Assembly: GCA_026986885.1 (NCBI GenBank)
Contig: JALSNT010000651.1
Location: 1 to 6,181, forward strand
Direction of reading: 5' to 3'
DNA from: Desulfobulbaceae bacterium
GTDB lineage: Bacteria; Desulfobacterota; Desulfobulbia; Desulfobulbales; Desulfobulbaceae
DNA length: 6,181 bases
Positions 1 through 6,181 of this stretch are shown here, one piece after another. Numbering within the stretch: position 1 is the stretch's first letter; each line of letters begins with the position of its first letter. The notes beneath the pieces were generated by a model that did no database searches, was not told the DNA's origin, and saw nothing but the letters and a program-made list of their open reading frames with translations. The position numbers and the translations under genes are program-made.

Positions 1-2043
1 GGATTCATGAAAATGGATGGACAAGCCTTTTCTGGTGACCAGAAACAGTTCATTTTCCCCGGAGGTAATGGCAGCCGTCAGTATTTCATCGTCATCTTTG
101 ATGGTCAGACCAAATTTTCCCTTGCGCAACGGTCGCTTGTATTCAGCTATGGAGGTCTTTTTTACCCGGCCTTTTTTAGTGACCGTCAACACGGTTTGTG
201 ATTCATCGGCTTCGGCAAGATTTGCCACCGGCAGAATGGCTGCCACCTTTTCATCCTCTCCCATCTCCAGCAGATTAACAATGGCCTTGCCCCGTGCCGT
301 TCTGCCGGCCAATGGCAATTCATAGACCCGCCGCCAGAAAACCCGGCCCCGATTGCTGAAAAAGAGAAATGTATCCAAGGTGGAGGCGATATAGAGATTG
401 GTGACAAAGTCATCCTCAATTGTCGTCATGCCGCGGACACCCTTGCCGCCGCGCCGCTGGGCCCGGTACAGAGTAATGGGATTTCTTTTTATGTATCCCT
501 TGTGGGTTACGGTAACCACCATTTCTTCCGGAATAATAAGATCTTCCGGGAGAATTTCATCGGGAGCATCGATAATTTCCGTTCGACGGTCATCGCCGTA
601 TTCATCGCGAATTTTTTCAAATTCTTCCCGAACGATCCGTACCACCAGGGCATCGTCGCCAAGCACGCTTTTCAACCATTTGATTCTCTCTATGATCTCT
701 TCATAATCCTTGACTATCTTATCCCGCTCCAGGCCGGTCAGTCGCTGCAGACGCATATCAAGAATGGTCTGGGCCTGTATTTCGGAAAGCTCAAAACGAC
801 TGATCAGGCCGGTCTTGGCCTCGGCAGGATTAGCGGAAGCCCGAATCAGGGCAACCACCTCGTCAAGATTGGAAATGGCTATTTTCAGGCCTTCAAGGAT
901 ATGGGCCTTTTCTTCCGCCTTGCGCAGTTCAAAGGCGGTTCGCCGGTAAATGATTGTCTTACGATGCAGGATAAAATGTTCCAGCACCTGTTTAAGATTA
1001 AGGATTTCCGGCTTGTTATTAACAATGCAGAGCAGAATAATACCAAAACTCTTCTGCAACGGTGTCATCTTGTACAGTTGATTTATTACTATCTCCGGCA
1101 TTTCATCCTTGCGCAGTTCAAGAACGATGCGTAATCCGTGCCGGTCGGATTCATCACGAACCTCGGAAATAGCGGTAATCCGTTTTTCCTTCATCAACAG
1201 GGCTATTTTTTCCACCAGAGATGCCTTGTTCTGCTGGTAGGGTATTTCCGTTATGATAATAGATTCACCACCTTTTTTCCGCTCTTCAACGTGGGTTCGC
1301 GAACGCATGATTACCACACCCCTGCCCGTTTCATAGGCTTCGCGGATACCTGCCCGGCCGCAGATAAAACCGCCGGTGGGAAAATCCGGCCCGGTAATAA
1401 TCTCCATCAGTTGATGGACGGTAAGGTTGGCGTCGTCGATCAGGGCTATCAGGCCGTTCATAACCTCGGTCAGGTTATGGGGTGGAATTTTAGTGGCCAT
1501 GCCGACGGCAATACCCTCGGAACCATTGACCAGGATATTGGGAATTTTCGAGGGCAGAACCGATGGTTCCTGCAGCGAATTATCATAGTTGGCAATAAAA
1601 TCGACGGTTTCCTTATCCAGATCGGCAACAATTTCCTGGTCGAGCCTGGTCATCCGGGCCTCGGTATATCGCATGGCCGCCGGGGCATCGCCGTCCATGG
1701 AACCGAAGTTGCCCTGTCCGTCGACCAGGGGATAGCGCAGGGAAAAATCCTGGGCCATACGTACCAGGGTATCATAGGCCGCCGTATCGCCGTGGGGATG
1801 ATATTTACCAATGACATCACCGACAATCCGGGCTGATTTGATATAGGGTCGGTTGTAGGTGTTGCCGAGCTCGCGCATGGCAAAAAGAACCCTTCTGTGA
1901 ACAGGTTTCAGGCCATCTCTGACGTCAGGCAGGGCGCGGCCGACAATAACGGACATGGCATAGTCAAGGTAGGATTTCCGCAGTTCATTTTCAATGGTTA
2001 TGGTGGGAAAATCCTGTTGCTCGTTTTCCATTTCAGTGGTCAT
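1..2043 (-). CDS. gyrA: DNA gyrase subunit A, partial (3' end beyond window)
   Basis: GyrA is the DNA-cleaving subunit of the cytoplasmic type IIA topoisomerase GyrA2GyrB2, which introduces negative supercoils using ATP hydrolysed by GyrB. I translated it from the minus strand: 681 codons are open from the ATG at 2043-2041 to the left edge with no stop, so the C-terminus is missing. Seen: the winged-helix breakage-reunion domain with the motif [20 protein letters not shown] at about residues 30-49; the quinolone-pocket motif [13 protein letters not shown] at 80-92; catalytic Tyr126 in AMRYTEAR (equivalent to E. coli Tyr122); the tower and coiled-coil region to about residue 500; and the GyrA box QRRGGKG at 529-535, which opens the DNA-wrapping beta-pinwheel and is needed for negative supercoiling rather than simple decatenation. 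The GyrA box marks it as GyrA and not ParC. A family length of roughly 800-880 residues suggests 120 or more residues are cut off. The start fits the family N-terminus; Met5 is a weaker alternative. It lies 80 bp behind gyrB and probably shares its transcript. Confidence 0.98.
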   Translation of the reverse strand, partial: MTTEMENEQQDFPTITIENELRKSYLDYAMSVIVGRALPDVRDGLKPVHRRVLFAMRELGNTYNRPYIKSARIVGDVIGKYHPHGDTAAYDTLVRMAQDFSLRYPLVDGQGNFGSMDGDAPAAMRYTEARMTRLDQEIVADLDKETVDFIANYDNSLQEPSVLPSKIPNILVNGSEGIAVGMATKIPPHNLTEVMNGLIALIDDANLTVHQLMEIITGPDFPTGGFICGRAGIREAYETGRGVVIMRSRTHVEERKKGGESIIITEIPYQQNKASLVEKIALLMKEKRITAISEVRDESDRHGLRIVLELRKDEMPEIVINQLYKMTPLQKSFGIILLCIVNNKPEILNLKQVLEHFILHRKTIIYRRTAFELRKAEEKAHILEGLKIAISNLDEVVALIRASANPAEAKTGLISRFELSEIQAQTILDMRLQRLTGLERDKIVKDYEEIIERIKWLKSVLGDDALVVRIVREEFEKIRDEYGDDRRTEIIDAPDEILPEDLIIPEEMVVTVTHKGYIKRNPITLYRAQRRGGKGVRGMTTIEDDFVTNLYIASTLDTFLFFSNRGRVFWRRVYELPLAGRTARGKAIVNLLEMGEDEKVAAILPVANLAEADESQTVLTVTKKGRVKKTSIAEYKRPLRKGKFGLTIKDDDEILTAAITSGENELFLVTRKGLSIHFHES

Positions 2044-2123
2044 ACTGAATTGTTATCCTTTAATTTTTTTACTAAAAAACAACACAAAACGTATTGTATT
2101 TTCTGCTATTTTTATCAACTGAG
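2044..2123 (-). other. gyrB-gyrA intergenic spacer
   Basis: This 80-bp AT-rich spacer separates the gyrB stop from the gyrA start. I see no GC-rich stem followed by a T-run, so nothing suggests termination and read-through into gyrA is likely. It contains a 14-bp near-palindrome, ACAAAACGTATTGT at 2084-2097, with one mismatched pair, and the gyrA ribosome binding site. A TTGATA and a TACAAT hexamer occur on the minus strand, but only 14 nt apart, which is too close for a convincing sigma-70 promoter. Confidence 0.5.
2056..2060 (-). promoter_or_regulatory. gyrA ribosome binding site
   Basis: The minus strand reads AAGGA 12 nt before the gyrA ATG at 2043. The spacing is a little longer than the common 5-10 nt, but this is the only purine-rich Shine-Dalgarno match near the start. 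It supports Met1 over the in-frame Met5, which would lie 24 nt away. Confidence 0.6.
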
Positions 2124-4532
2124 TCAGATATCCAGTTCCGATACCTCAAGGGCATGATTTTGAATAAACTCCCGACGCGGTTCAACCTTATCACCCATCA
2201 GGGTGGTAAACATATCATCTGCTGATTCCGCATTTTCTATTTTTACCTGGATAAGAGTTCGATTTTCCGGATTCATGGTGGTATCCCAGAGCTGTTCCGG
2301 ATTCATCTCGCCAAGACCTTTATAACGCTGCAGATGACTGCCGCGAAAGGTTTCATCGCGAACAACTTTTATCAACTCATGCCAGTTGTCGGCATCATAT
2401 TCCTTTTCCTGGCCGTTGGCAGCGGTTCGGATAATGGTGAAACTGTCGTCAAGGTATTCTTCTAATTCCTTATACAGATCCAGTCCATGCCGGTACTCGG
2501 CAATAAGAGGAATATTCGGACCAAGAGTCGTCATCACATGAAACTGACCATGAAAAGAAATATCCACTTCATAACAACTTGGCCGCCAGCGACAGGTACG
2601 GATATTACCGACGGTAGGTTGCAGTTTTTCGAGCTTTTTGAGCAGATTTTTCAAAAATTCTTTATCTTCGAACTGATCGGCGGTATGGACATTGTTTGCC
2701 AACAACAGAAGGACCATTTCTTCCGGGTAGTTCATTCTTTCCATGTAATTGATTACCCGTTCAAAAATAGAAAGTTTTTGCAAAATATCAACCATATTAC
2801 CGCCGCGTATCTCCAGACCTTTTTTCGAGCGGACATGGATAAATTTTGATGCCTGGTCGTAGAGATAGCTGTTTAAGGCATCATCATCGATGAAATATTT
2901 CTCCTTTTTACCACGACCCAGTCTGTAGAGCGGTGGCTGGCCTATATAGACATAACCGTTTTCAATAAGCGGCAGCATCTGCCGGTAAAAAAATGTAAGA
3001 AGCAATGTGCGAATATGGGCGCCGTCGACATCGGCATCGGTCATAATAATGATTTTATGGTAGCGCAGTTTTTCCAGATCAAACTCTTCCCGACCGATAC
3101 CGGTCCCCAGAGATGCGATTAACTGCTTAATTTCTTCAGAATTTAAAATTTTATCAAAACGGGCCTTTTCCACATTCATTATTTTGCCGCGTAACGGCAG
3201 AATTGCCTGAACGGAACGATCCCGGCCCTGTTTGGCCGAGCCGCCTGCCGAATCACCCTCGACAATAAATATCTCACGCTCTTCCGGTTTTTTGCTCTGA
3301 CATTCGGCAAGTTTTCCAGCCATCATCACCGACAGACCGCCTTTTTTACGTGAAAGTTCACGGGCTTTTCTGGCTGCATCCCTGGCCCGGGCAGCTTCAA
3401 CGGCCTTGCTTAAAATTCGTTTGGCTACCCCTGGATTTTGTTCCAGATAATTACCAAGTTTCTCATTGCACAGGGTTTCGACAATGGATTTTACTTCGGA
3501 GTTGCCAAGCTTGGTTTTGGTTTGACCCTCAAACTGCGGGTTGGGAACCCGCACGGAAACGACACAGGTCAATCCTTCCCGCACATCGTCACCGCCCATT
3601 TTTGCTTTCAGGTTTTTCGGCACCACATCATCGGAGGCATATCTGTTGATACATTTGGTCAAAGCTGCCCTGAAGCCGGCTACATGGGTCCCTCCTTCCT
3701 CGGTGTTGATGTTATTAACAAAAGAAAAAAGCCTTTCTGAATAGCCGTCATAATACTGGAAACAGACCTCCACCTGCACCTGATCTTTTTCCCCTTCAAT
3801 AAAGATGGGTTCAGGATGAACGGGAGTGCGTTTACGATTGAGATACTCCACATAGGAGGCAATTCCCCCTTCATAGTGGAATTTGTCTTCCGCACCGCTG
3901 CGTTCGTCTTTCAGATAGATACGGACACCGCGATTTAAAAATGATAGTTCCCTCAGCCTGTTACGGACAATATCATATTTAAAAACAGTGGTTTCCGTAA
4001 AAATTTCAGGATCAGGAGAAAAAGTTATACCCGTTCCTGTTTGGGTGGTCTCGCCGATGATTTCCAGATCCGATGTCTTTACACCGTAGGTATAGCTCTG
4101 TCGGTAAATTTTACCGTTACGTTTAACTTCAGCGGATGCCTTGCTGCTCAAGGCATTGACCACGGAAACACCGACACCGTGCAGTCCACCGGAAACCTTG
4201 TAACTGGAATGATCAAATTTACCGCCGGCATGAAGCGTGGTCATGACCAGTTCCAGGGCCGACATATTTTCCGTCGGATGCATATCCACCGGGATACCGC
4301 GACCGTTATCCTCAACGGATACCGAATTATCTCCATGAATAATCACATTTATTCGATCGCAATATCCGGCAAGTGCCTCATCAATGGAGTTATCCACTAC
4401 TTCGTATATGAGGTGGTGCAGACCCTCTTCAGCGGTATTACCGATATACATGGATGGTCGTTTACGGACAGCCTCAAGCCCGTCCAGGACTTTTATCTGT
4501 TCCGCCCCGTAGGAAGATTTTTGTTCATTCAT
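2124..4532 (-). CDS. gyrB: DNA gyrase subunit B
   Basis: GyrB is the ATPase subunit of gyrase; it closes as an ATP-driven gate on the DNA segment to be passed and supplies the metal-binding TOPRIM domain for cleavage. The 802-residue protein is complete and close to E. coli GyrB (804). Seen: GHKL ATPase motifs EVVDNSIDE at 44-52 (Glu44 general base, Asn48 Mg2+ ligand), DNGRGIP at 75-81 and GGLHGVGVS at 115-123; the QTK loop at 337-339 that contacts the ATP gamma-phosphate; TOPRIM EGDSAGG from Glu425 and DADVDG at 499-504; PLRGK; the long insertion typical of Gram-negative GyrB at about 560-730; and the C-terminal [14 protein letters not shown] from Arg736, which contacts GyrA. The full-length insertion and the neighbouring gyrA argue for GyrB over ParE. 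The ATG at 4532 is fixed because an in-frame TAA lies at 4541-4539 and the next Met is residue 28, inside the conserved core. No Shine-Dalgarno precedes it. dnaN ends 48 bp upstream. Confidence 0.99.
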   Translation of the reverse strand: MNEQKSSYGAEQIKVLDGLEAVRKRPSMYIGNTAEEGLHHLIYEVVDNSIDEALAGYCDRINVIIHGDNSVSVEDNGRGIPVDMHPTENMSALELVMTTLHAGGKFDHSSYKVSGGLHGVGVSVVNALSSKASAEVKRNGKIYRQSYTYGVKTSDLEIIGETTQTGTGITFSPDPEIFTETTVFKYDIVRNRLRELSFLNRGVRIYLKDERSGAEDKFHYEGGIASYVEYLNRKRTPVHPEPIFIEGEKDQVQVEVCFQYYDGYSERLFSFVNNINTEEGGTHVAGFRAALTKCINRYASDDVVPKNLKAKMGGDDVREGLTCVVSVRVPNPQFEGQTKTKLGNSEVKSIVETLCNEKLGNYLEQNPGVAKRILSKAVEAARARDAARKARELSRKKGGLSVMMAGKLAECQSKKPEEREIFIVEGDSAGGSAKQGRDRSVQAILPLRGKIMNVEKARFDKILNSEEIKQLIASLGTGIGREEFDLEKLRYHKIIIMTDADVDGAHIRTLLLTFFYRQMLPLIENGYVYIGQPPLYRLGRGKKEKYFIDDDALNSYLYDQASKFIHVRSKKGLEIRGGNMVDILQKLSIFERVINYMERMNYPEEMVLLLLANNVHTADQFEDKEFLKNLLKKLEKLQPTVGNIRTCRWRPSCYEVDISFHGQFHVMTTLGPNIPLIAEYRHGLDLYKELEEYLDDSFTIIRTAANGQEKEYDADNWHELIKVVRDETFRGSHLQRYKGLGEMNPEQLWDTTMNPENRTLIQVKIENAESADDMFTTLMGDKVEPRREFIQNHALEVSELDI

Positions 4533-4540
4533 ATTTTTTT

Positions 4541-4571
4541 ATTATAATTATATAAATTAGTTAAACCTCAA
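4541..4571 (-). promoter_or_regulatory. candidate gyrB promoter with tandem TATAAT
   Basis: On the minus strand two perfect TATAAT hexamers lie back to back at 4552-4547 and 4546-4541. A TTGAGG at 4571-4566 is a possible -35, separated from the second hexamer by 19 nt and from the first by only 13 nt. Neither spacing is ideal. If the second hexamer works, transcription would begin within about 0-4 nt of the gyrB ATG at 4532, giving an almost leaderless message. The stretch is very AT-rich, so TATAAT can arise by chance; the call is an inference. Confidence 0.35.
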
Positions 4572-4580
4572 TTCAGGTCT
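4563..4580 (-). other. small RNA hairpin after the dnaN stop
   Basis: In the minus-strand transcript, AGACCU and AGGUUU can form a 6-bp stem with one G-U pair around the loop GAAUUG, beginning immediately after the dnaN TAG. The downstream sequence is A/U mixed and not a U-run, so it is not a standard intrinsic terminator. It might influence mRNA processing between dnaN and gyrB, but a stem this weak may also be accidental. Confidence 0.25.
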
Positions 4581-5711
4581 CTATAACTTCATCGGCATGA
4601 TAATACTGATAAATCCTTCATCATCATCAGAGGTTATCAAACAGGGACTTTCATTGGAATTGATACATGCTTCTATTATTTCCCCTTCCATGACCTGCAG
4701 GGCATCTATAAAATATCGGCAGTTAAAACCCAGGGTCAATGGTTCCCCACTGTATTCAACGTCCATATTATCTTTAGCTGAACCGAAATCAGCATTCTGC
4801 GAGGTGAGAATCATTTTATCCTGATTAATTTCCATTTTAATGGCATGGAAAAGATCTTCGGTAAACAGGTTGATTCGTTTTAATGATTCCAGAAATCGTA
4901 ATCTATTGATACGAATAATGTTATCCCTTGATATAACATTTAATATCGCCTGAAAATCCGGGAAGTCACCATCCAATAAACGGATAATCAACAGGGAGTC
5001 ATCTGATTTAAATACCGCCTGTTTTTCTTCAATACCGATGGAAAAGGTATCTCTATCCTCACAGAATTTTCTTATTTCCTGAATTCCCCGCCTGGGAATA
5101 AGGGTAACGGGATTCATCTGCAGTGCGTCTATTGTTTCTTCCATCTCCCTTTTCATAATGGAGAGACGATGTCCGTCGGAAGATATCATCTGCAGATATC
5201 TTTTGTCTCCATCCTCTATTTTTTTTAATAGAGCCGCTGTCAGGGTAAACATACTTTCGTTATCCTGAGCAATGGAATAAATAGTTTTATCAATTAGATC
5301 AGACATGGAAGACGAACTAATTTCCGCCATGTTTTCCTGATTATATTCCGGAAACTGGGGAAACTCATCACTGACCATACCGGCTAACCTGTAAACACTT
5401 GAACCAGCGGTTATTGTTACCCAGTTTTTTTCCTCTTCCTGAAAAGAAAGGGTTGGAGAAGCTGATTCGCGGGCCAGCTCATAGAGTTTTTTAGCAGGAA
5501 GGGTTAATACTCCCTGTTCCAAAACTTCGGCGGCAATGGTTTGTTTTAGTCCTATATCCAGATCTGTGCCCGTAAAGACAATATGGTCCTGTTTTACTTC
5601 AAGCAGAATATTGGCAAGGATGGCAAGTGTCCTTTTTTTATTGGTAATGTTCTGCTGATTTCCGGCAGCTTTAAGGAGGTCATCCCTGGCTATATTAAAA
5701 TGAAATGCCAT
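4581..5711 (-). CDS. dnaN: DNA polymerase III subunit beta (sliding clamp)
   Basis: DnaN forms the homodimeric ring that encircles DNA and tethers DNA polymerase III; it also binds other replication, repair and initiator-regulating proteins through its hydrophobic cleft. The protein is complete at 376 residues, within the usual 365-380, and should fold as three repeated clamp domains (about 1-125, 126-253 and 254-376). Seen: the early KKRTLAILANILLE at 25-38, matching the family's RxTLPILxNILLE; TGTDLDIGL near 47-55; DEFPQFP at 115-121; SDGHRLS at 178-184; LLDGDFPDF at 245-253; FNCRYFIDAL at 329-338; and the C-terminal MPMKL, a close match to the family's MPMRL that lines the partner-binding cleft. 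The ATG start has an AAGGA Shine-Dalgarno 9 nt upstream. It is the first gene of the cluster, and dnaA, its usual upstream neighbour, is not within the 470 bp available. The gene is visibly more AT-rich than gyrA. Confidence 0.98.
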   Translation of the reverse strand: MAFHFNIARDDLLKAAGNQQNITNKKRTLAILANILLEVKQDHIVFTGTDLDIGLKQTIAAEVLEQGVLTLPAKKLYELARESASPTLSFQEEEKNWVTITAGSSVYRLAGMVSDEFPQFPEYNQENMAEISSSSMSDLIDKTIYSIAQDNESMFTLTAALLKKIEDGDKRYLQMISSDGHRLSIMKREMEETIDALQMNPVTLIPRRGIQEIRKFCEDRDTFSIGIEEKQAVFKSDDSLLIIRLLDGDFPDFQAILNVISRDNIIRINRLRFLESLKRINLFTEDLFHAIKMEINQDKMILTSQNADFGSAKDNMDVEYSGEPLTLGFNCRYFIDALQVMEGEIIEACINSNESPCLITSDDDEGFISIIMPMKL

Positions 5712-5720
5712 AGTAATATT

Positions 5721-5725
5721 TCCTT
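5721..5725 (-). promoter_or_regulatory. dnaN ribosome binding site
   Basis: The minus strand reads AAGGA followed by AATATTACT and then ATG, a Shine-Dalgarno with 9-nt spacing. This confirms the dnaN start at 5711. Confidence 0.75.
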
Positions 5726-5735
5726 TTTTTAAAAA

Positions 5736-5763
5736 ATTTTATTATTAATGTTAAGGCTGTTAA
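5736..5763 (-). promoter_or_regulatory. candidate proximal dnaN promoter
   Basis: On the minus strand TTAACA (5763-5758, 5 of 6 to TTGACA) is followed after 16 nt by TAAAAT (5741-5736, 5 of 6 to TATAAT). Transcription would begin near 5729, leaving a leader of about 18 nt that includes the dnaN Shine-Dalgarno. Placement is sensible, but the surrounding DNA is nearly all A and T, so chance matches are expected. Confidence 0.4.
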
Positions 5764-5842
5764 TTTGTTATTAATTTATTTAACTATATAAAAATATAGA
5801 ATATTATTTTGTTATAACTTTCTGGATGCCATCTTTGTTGTT

Positions 5843-5908
5843 TGTGTATTTTTGTGCAATAAACGTTATGCACAATTTTTCAACGATGATTTTCACAGGT
5901 TGTTCACG
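5843..5908. other. DnaA-box cluster, candidate oriC core
   Basis: One exact TTATNCACA box, TTATGCACA, lies on the plus strand at 5866-5874. Four further 9-mers match at 7 of 9 positions: AAATACACA (minus, 5843-5851), TATTGCACA (minus, 5853-5861; it fits better as TTATTGCACA with one inserted base), ATTTTCACA (plus, 5889-5897) and TTGTTCACG (plus, 5900-5908). The minus-minus-plus-plus-plus arrangement lies beside the 88% AT segment and next to dnaN, an origin-proximal gene in many bacteria. Single degenerate boxes are common by chance; the density and location carry the argument. The sites could equally serve DnaA control of dnaN. Confidence 0.45.
5852..5875. repeat. 24-bp imperfect inverted repeat containing the exact DnaA box
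   Basis: The left arm TTGTGCAATAA (5852-5862) and the right arm TTATGCACAA (5866-5875) are inverted copies apart from one extra A in the left arm, with the spacer ACG between them. This makes two opposed DnaA boxes, one of them carrying an insertion. It could also be a dyad operator for another regulator, or a hairpin in a long dnaN leader RNA. Confidence 0.6.
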
Positions 5909-5930
5909 AATTTTTTAAGGAGATCGGTAG

Positions 5931-5958
5931 TTTTTTATCCCTCCGCAGGAAAAAAAAA
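5931..5958. repeat. T-tract/A-tract inverted repeat
   Basis: A left arm TTTTTTATCCCT (5931-5942) and a right arm AGGAAAAAAAAA (5947-5958) pair at 10 of 12 positions around the 4-base loop CCGC. The A-run continues to ten bases (5950-5959). The T-run precedes the stem on both strands, so this does not have the layout of an intrinsic terminator. It may be a bent-DNA or promoter-upstream element. Confidence 0.4.
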
Positions 5959-5991
5959 ACGGTTTCTTAAAAGAACTGCTGAATTATGAGG

Positions 5992-6020
5992 AATATAATA
6001 GAAAATATCTGAAAAATCAA
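5992..6020 (-). promoter_or_regulatory. candidate distal promoter toward dnaN
   Basis: On the minus strand TTGATT (6020-6015, 4 of 6) and TATATT (5997-5992, 5 of 6) are separated by exactly 17 nt. A transcript from here would start near 5985 and carry a leader of about 275 nt across the DnaA-box cluster before dnaN, so DnaA or another dyad-binding protein could act as a roadblock. Only sequence similarity supports it, in an AT-rich background. Confidence 0.35.
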
Positions 6021-6181
6021 ATAAATAAAAGATTCGTAGAATAATGAAGACATAGGAGATGGAGTTTGCAAAAAAATTCTTTTGTATCGGTTGATTCAGA
6101 AAAAAAAAGTACCCCGGCAGGTATAAATTTCATAAAATGAAGGAAGAAAAGAAAAAAAAGTGAAGGTGGAAAAAGAAAAAA

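Larger units (their letters stand above)
5712..5820. other. extreme AT-rich segment, possible DNA unwinding element
   Basis: I count 13 G/C bases in these 109 bp (about 88% AT), well below any coding stretch in the window. It sits between dnaN and a cluster of DnaA-box-like sites. AT-rich DNA beside DnaA boxes is the usual form of a bacterial origin unwinding element. TAATAATAA-type triplets occur on the minus strand around 5741-5749, but they are not next to a DnaA box, so I do not call DnaA-trios. It also carries the dnaN ribosome binding site and the candidate proximal promoter. Confidence 0.4.
5909..6181. other. non-coding right flank with A-tracts and a polypurine edge
   Basis: No gene can be supported in this stretch; every reading frame is broken within about 40 codons. 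It holds A-runs of 10 (5950-5959), 7 (6070-6076), 9 (6100-6108) and 8 (6152-6159), the T/A inverted repeat and a possible minus-strand promoter. The last 43 bases (6139-6181) are purine on the plus strand at 41 positions. A plus-strand TTG at 6066-6068 has an AGGAG 7 nt upstream (6054-6058) and opens a 24-codon frame ending at 6138-6140; that may be chance or the start of a divergent gene beyond the edge. Confidence 0.5.

Noticed and set aside
502..1836. Two long plus-strand open frames of 210 and 232 codons opposite gyrA
   Set aside because: They lie wholly antisense to a strongly conserved gyrA frame, have no recognisable domains or ribosome binding sites, and reflect the GC-rich codon use of gyrA, which leaves few antisense stops.
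2048..2058. GGATAACAATT on the minus strand before gyrA, resembling half of the lac operator
   Set aside because: Only one half-site matches and no LacI-type context exists; the resemblance comes from the Shine-Dalgarno region and is taken as chance.
4390..4398. TTATCCACT, one mismatch from a consensus DnaA box, inside gyrB
   Set aside because: It is the complement of the codons for the conserved EVVDN ATPase motif, so protein constraint explains it; no other boxes cluster around it.
3350..4547. Plus-strand and second-frame open reading frames of 67-168 codons across gyrB
   Set aside because: All are shadows of gyrB, whose motifs run uninterrupted through the whole interval.
5917..5930. AAGGAG on the plus strand at 5917-5922, a strong Shine-Dalgarno match
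   Set aside because: No ATG, GTG or TTG opening a frame of useful length follows within a workable distance.
5967..6053. 28-codon minus-strand frame encoding a strongly hydrophobic, single-helix-like peptide
   Set aside because: No Shine-Dalgarno precedes its ATG, and T-rich DNA naturally yields Phe/Ile/Leu-rich frames; it also overlaps the candidate distal promoter.
6017..6133. 38-codon minus-strand frame starting at 6133
   Set aside because: No ribosome binding site, no recognisable motif, and its length is expected by chance in this AT-rich flank.
1..6181. CRISPR arrays, tRNA or rRNA genes, insertion sequences, att sites
   Set aside because: No spaced direct repeats, no cloverleaf or ribosomal sequence, no transposase frame and no terminal repeats were seen in the window.

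Overview
This window is an origin-region replication cluster of a Gram-negative-type bacterium. Three genes lie head to tail on the minus strand, so they read from right to left: dnaN (DNA polymerase III sliding clamp, complete), gyrB (DNA gyrase subunit B, complete) and gyrA (DNA gyrase subunit A, cut by the left edge after 681 codons). The remaining 470 bp at the right end hold no convincing gene. The 802-residue GyrB carries the long insertion typical of Gram-negative gyrases. The order dnaN-gyrB-gyrA and the overall look of the proteins suggest a Desulfobacterota (delta-proteobacterial) lineage, but this is inference from memory of the families and not a database result.

Layout from right to left: 6181-5712 is an AT-rich non-coding region. 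It has a polypurine and A-tract right end, a possible distal minus-strand promoter near 6000, a cluster of one exact DnaA box (TTATNCACA) plus four degenerate copies at 5843-5908, and a 109-bp stretch with only 13 G/C bases next to dnaN. Together these look like a replication origin or an autoregulated dnaN leader. dnaN follows at 5711-4581 with a good Shine-Dalgarno. After 48 bp comes gyrB (4532-2124), whose start has no Shine-Dalgarno but sits just behind two tandem TATAAT hexamers. After an 80-bp spacer comes gyrA (2043 to beyond 1).

The products act together at the replication fork. The DnaN ring tethers the replicative polymerase to DNA, while the GyrA2GyrB2 heterotetramer removes the positive supercoils made ahead of the fork and keeps the chromosome negatively supercoiled, which also helps origin melting. 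The genes may be co-transcribed, with an additional promoter possible directly in front of gyrB.

The coding part is ordinary, and I see no undescribed multi-gene system. The points worth a second look are the putative origin without an adjacent dnaA, the possibly leaderless gyrB start, and a sharp rise in GC content from dnaN to gyrA. The long plus-strand open frames across gyrA and gyrB are antisense shadows and are left out.
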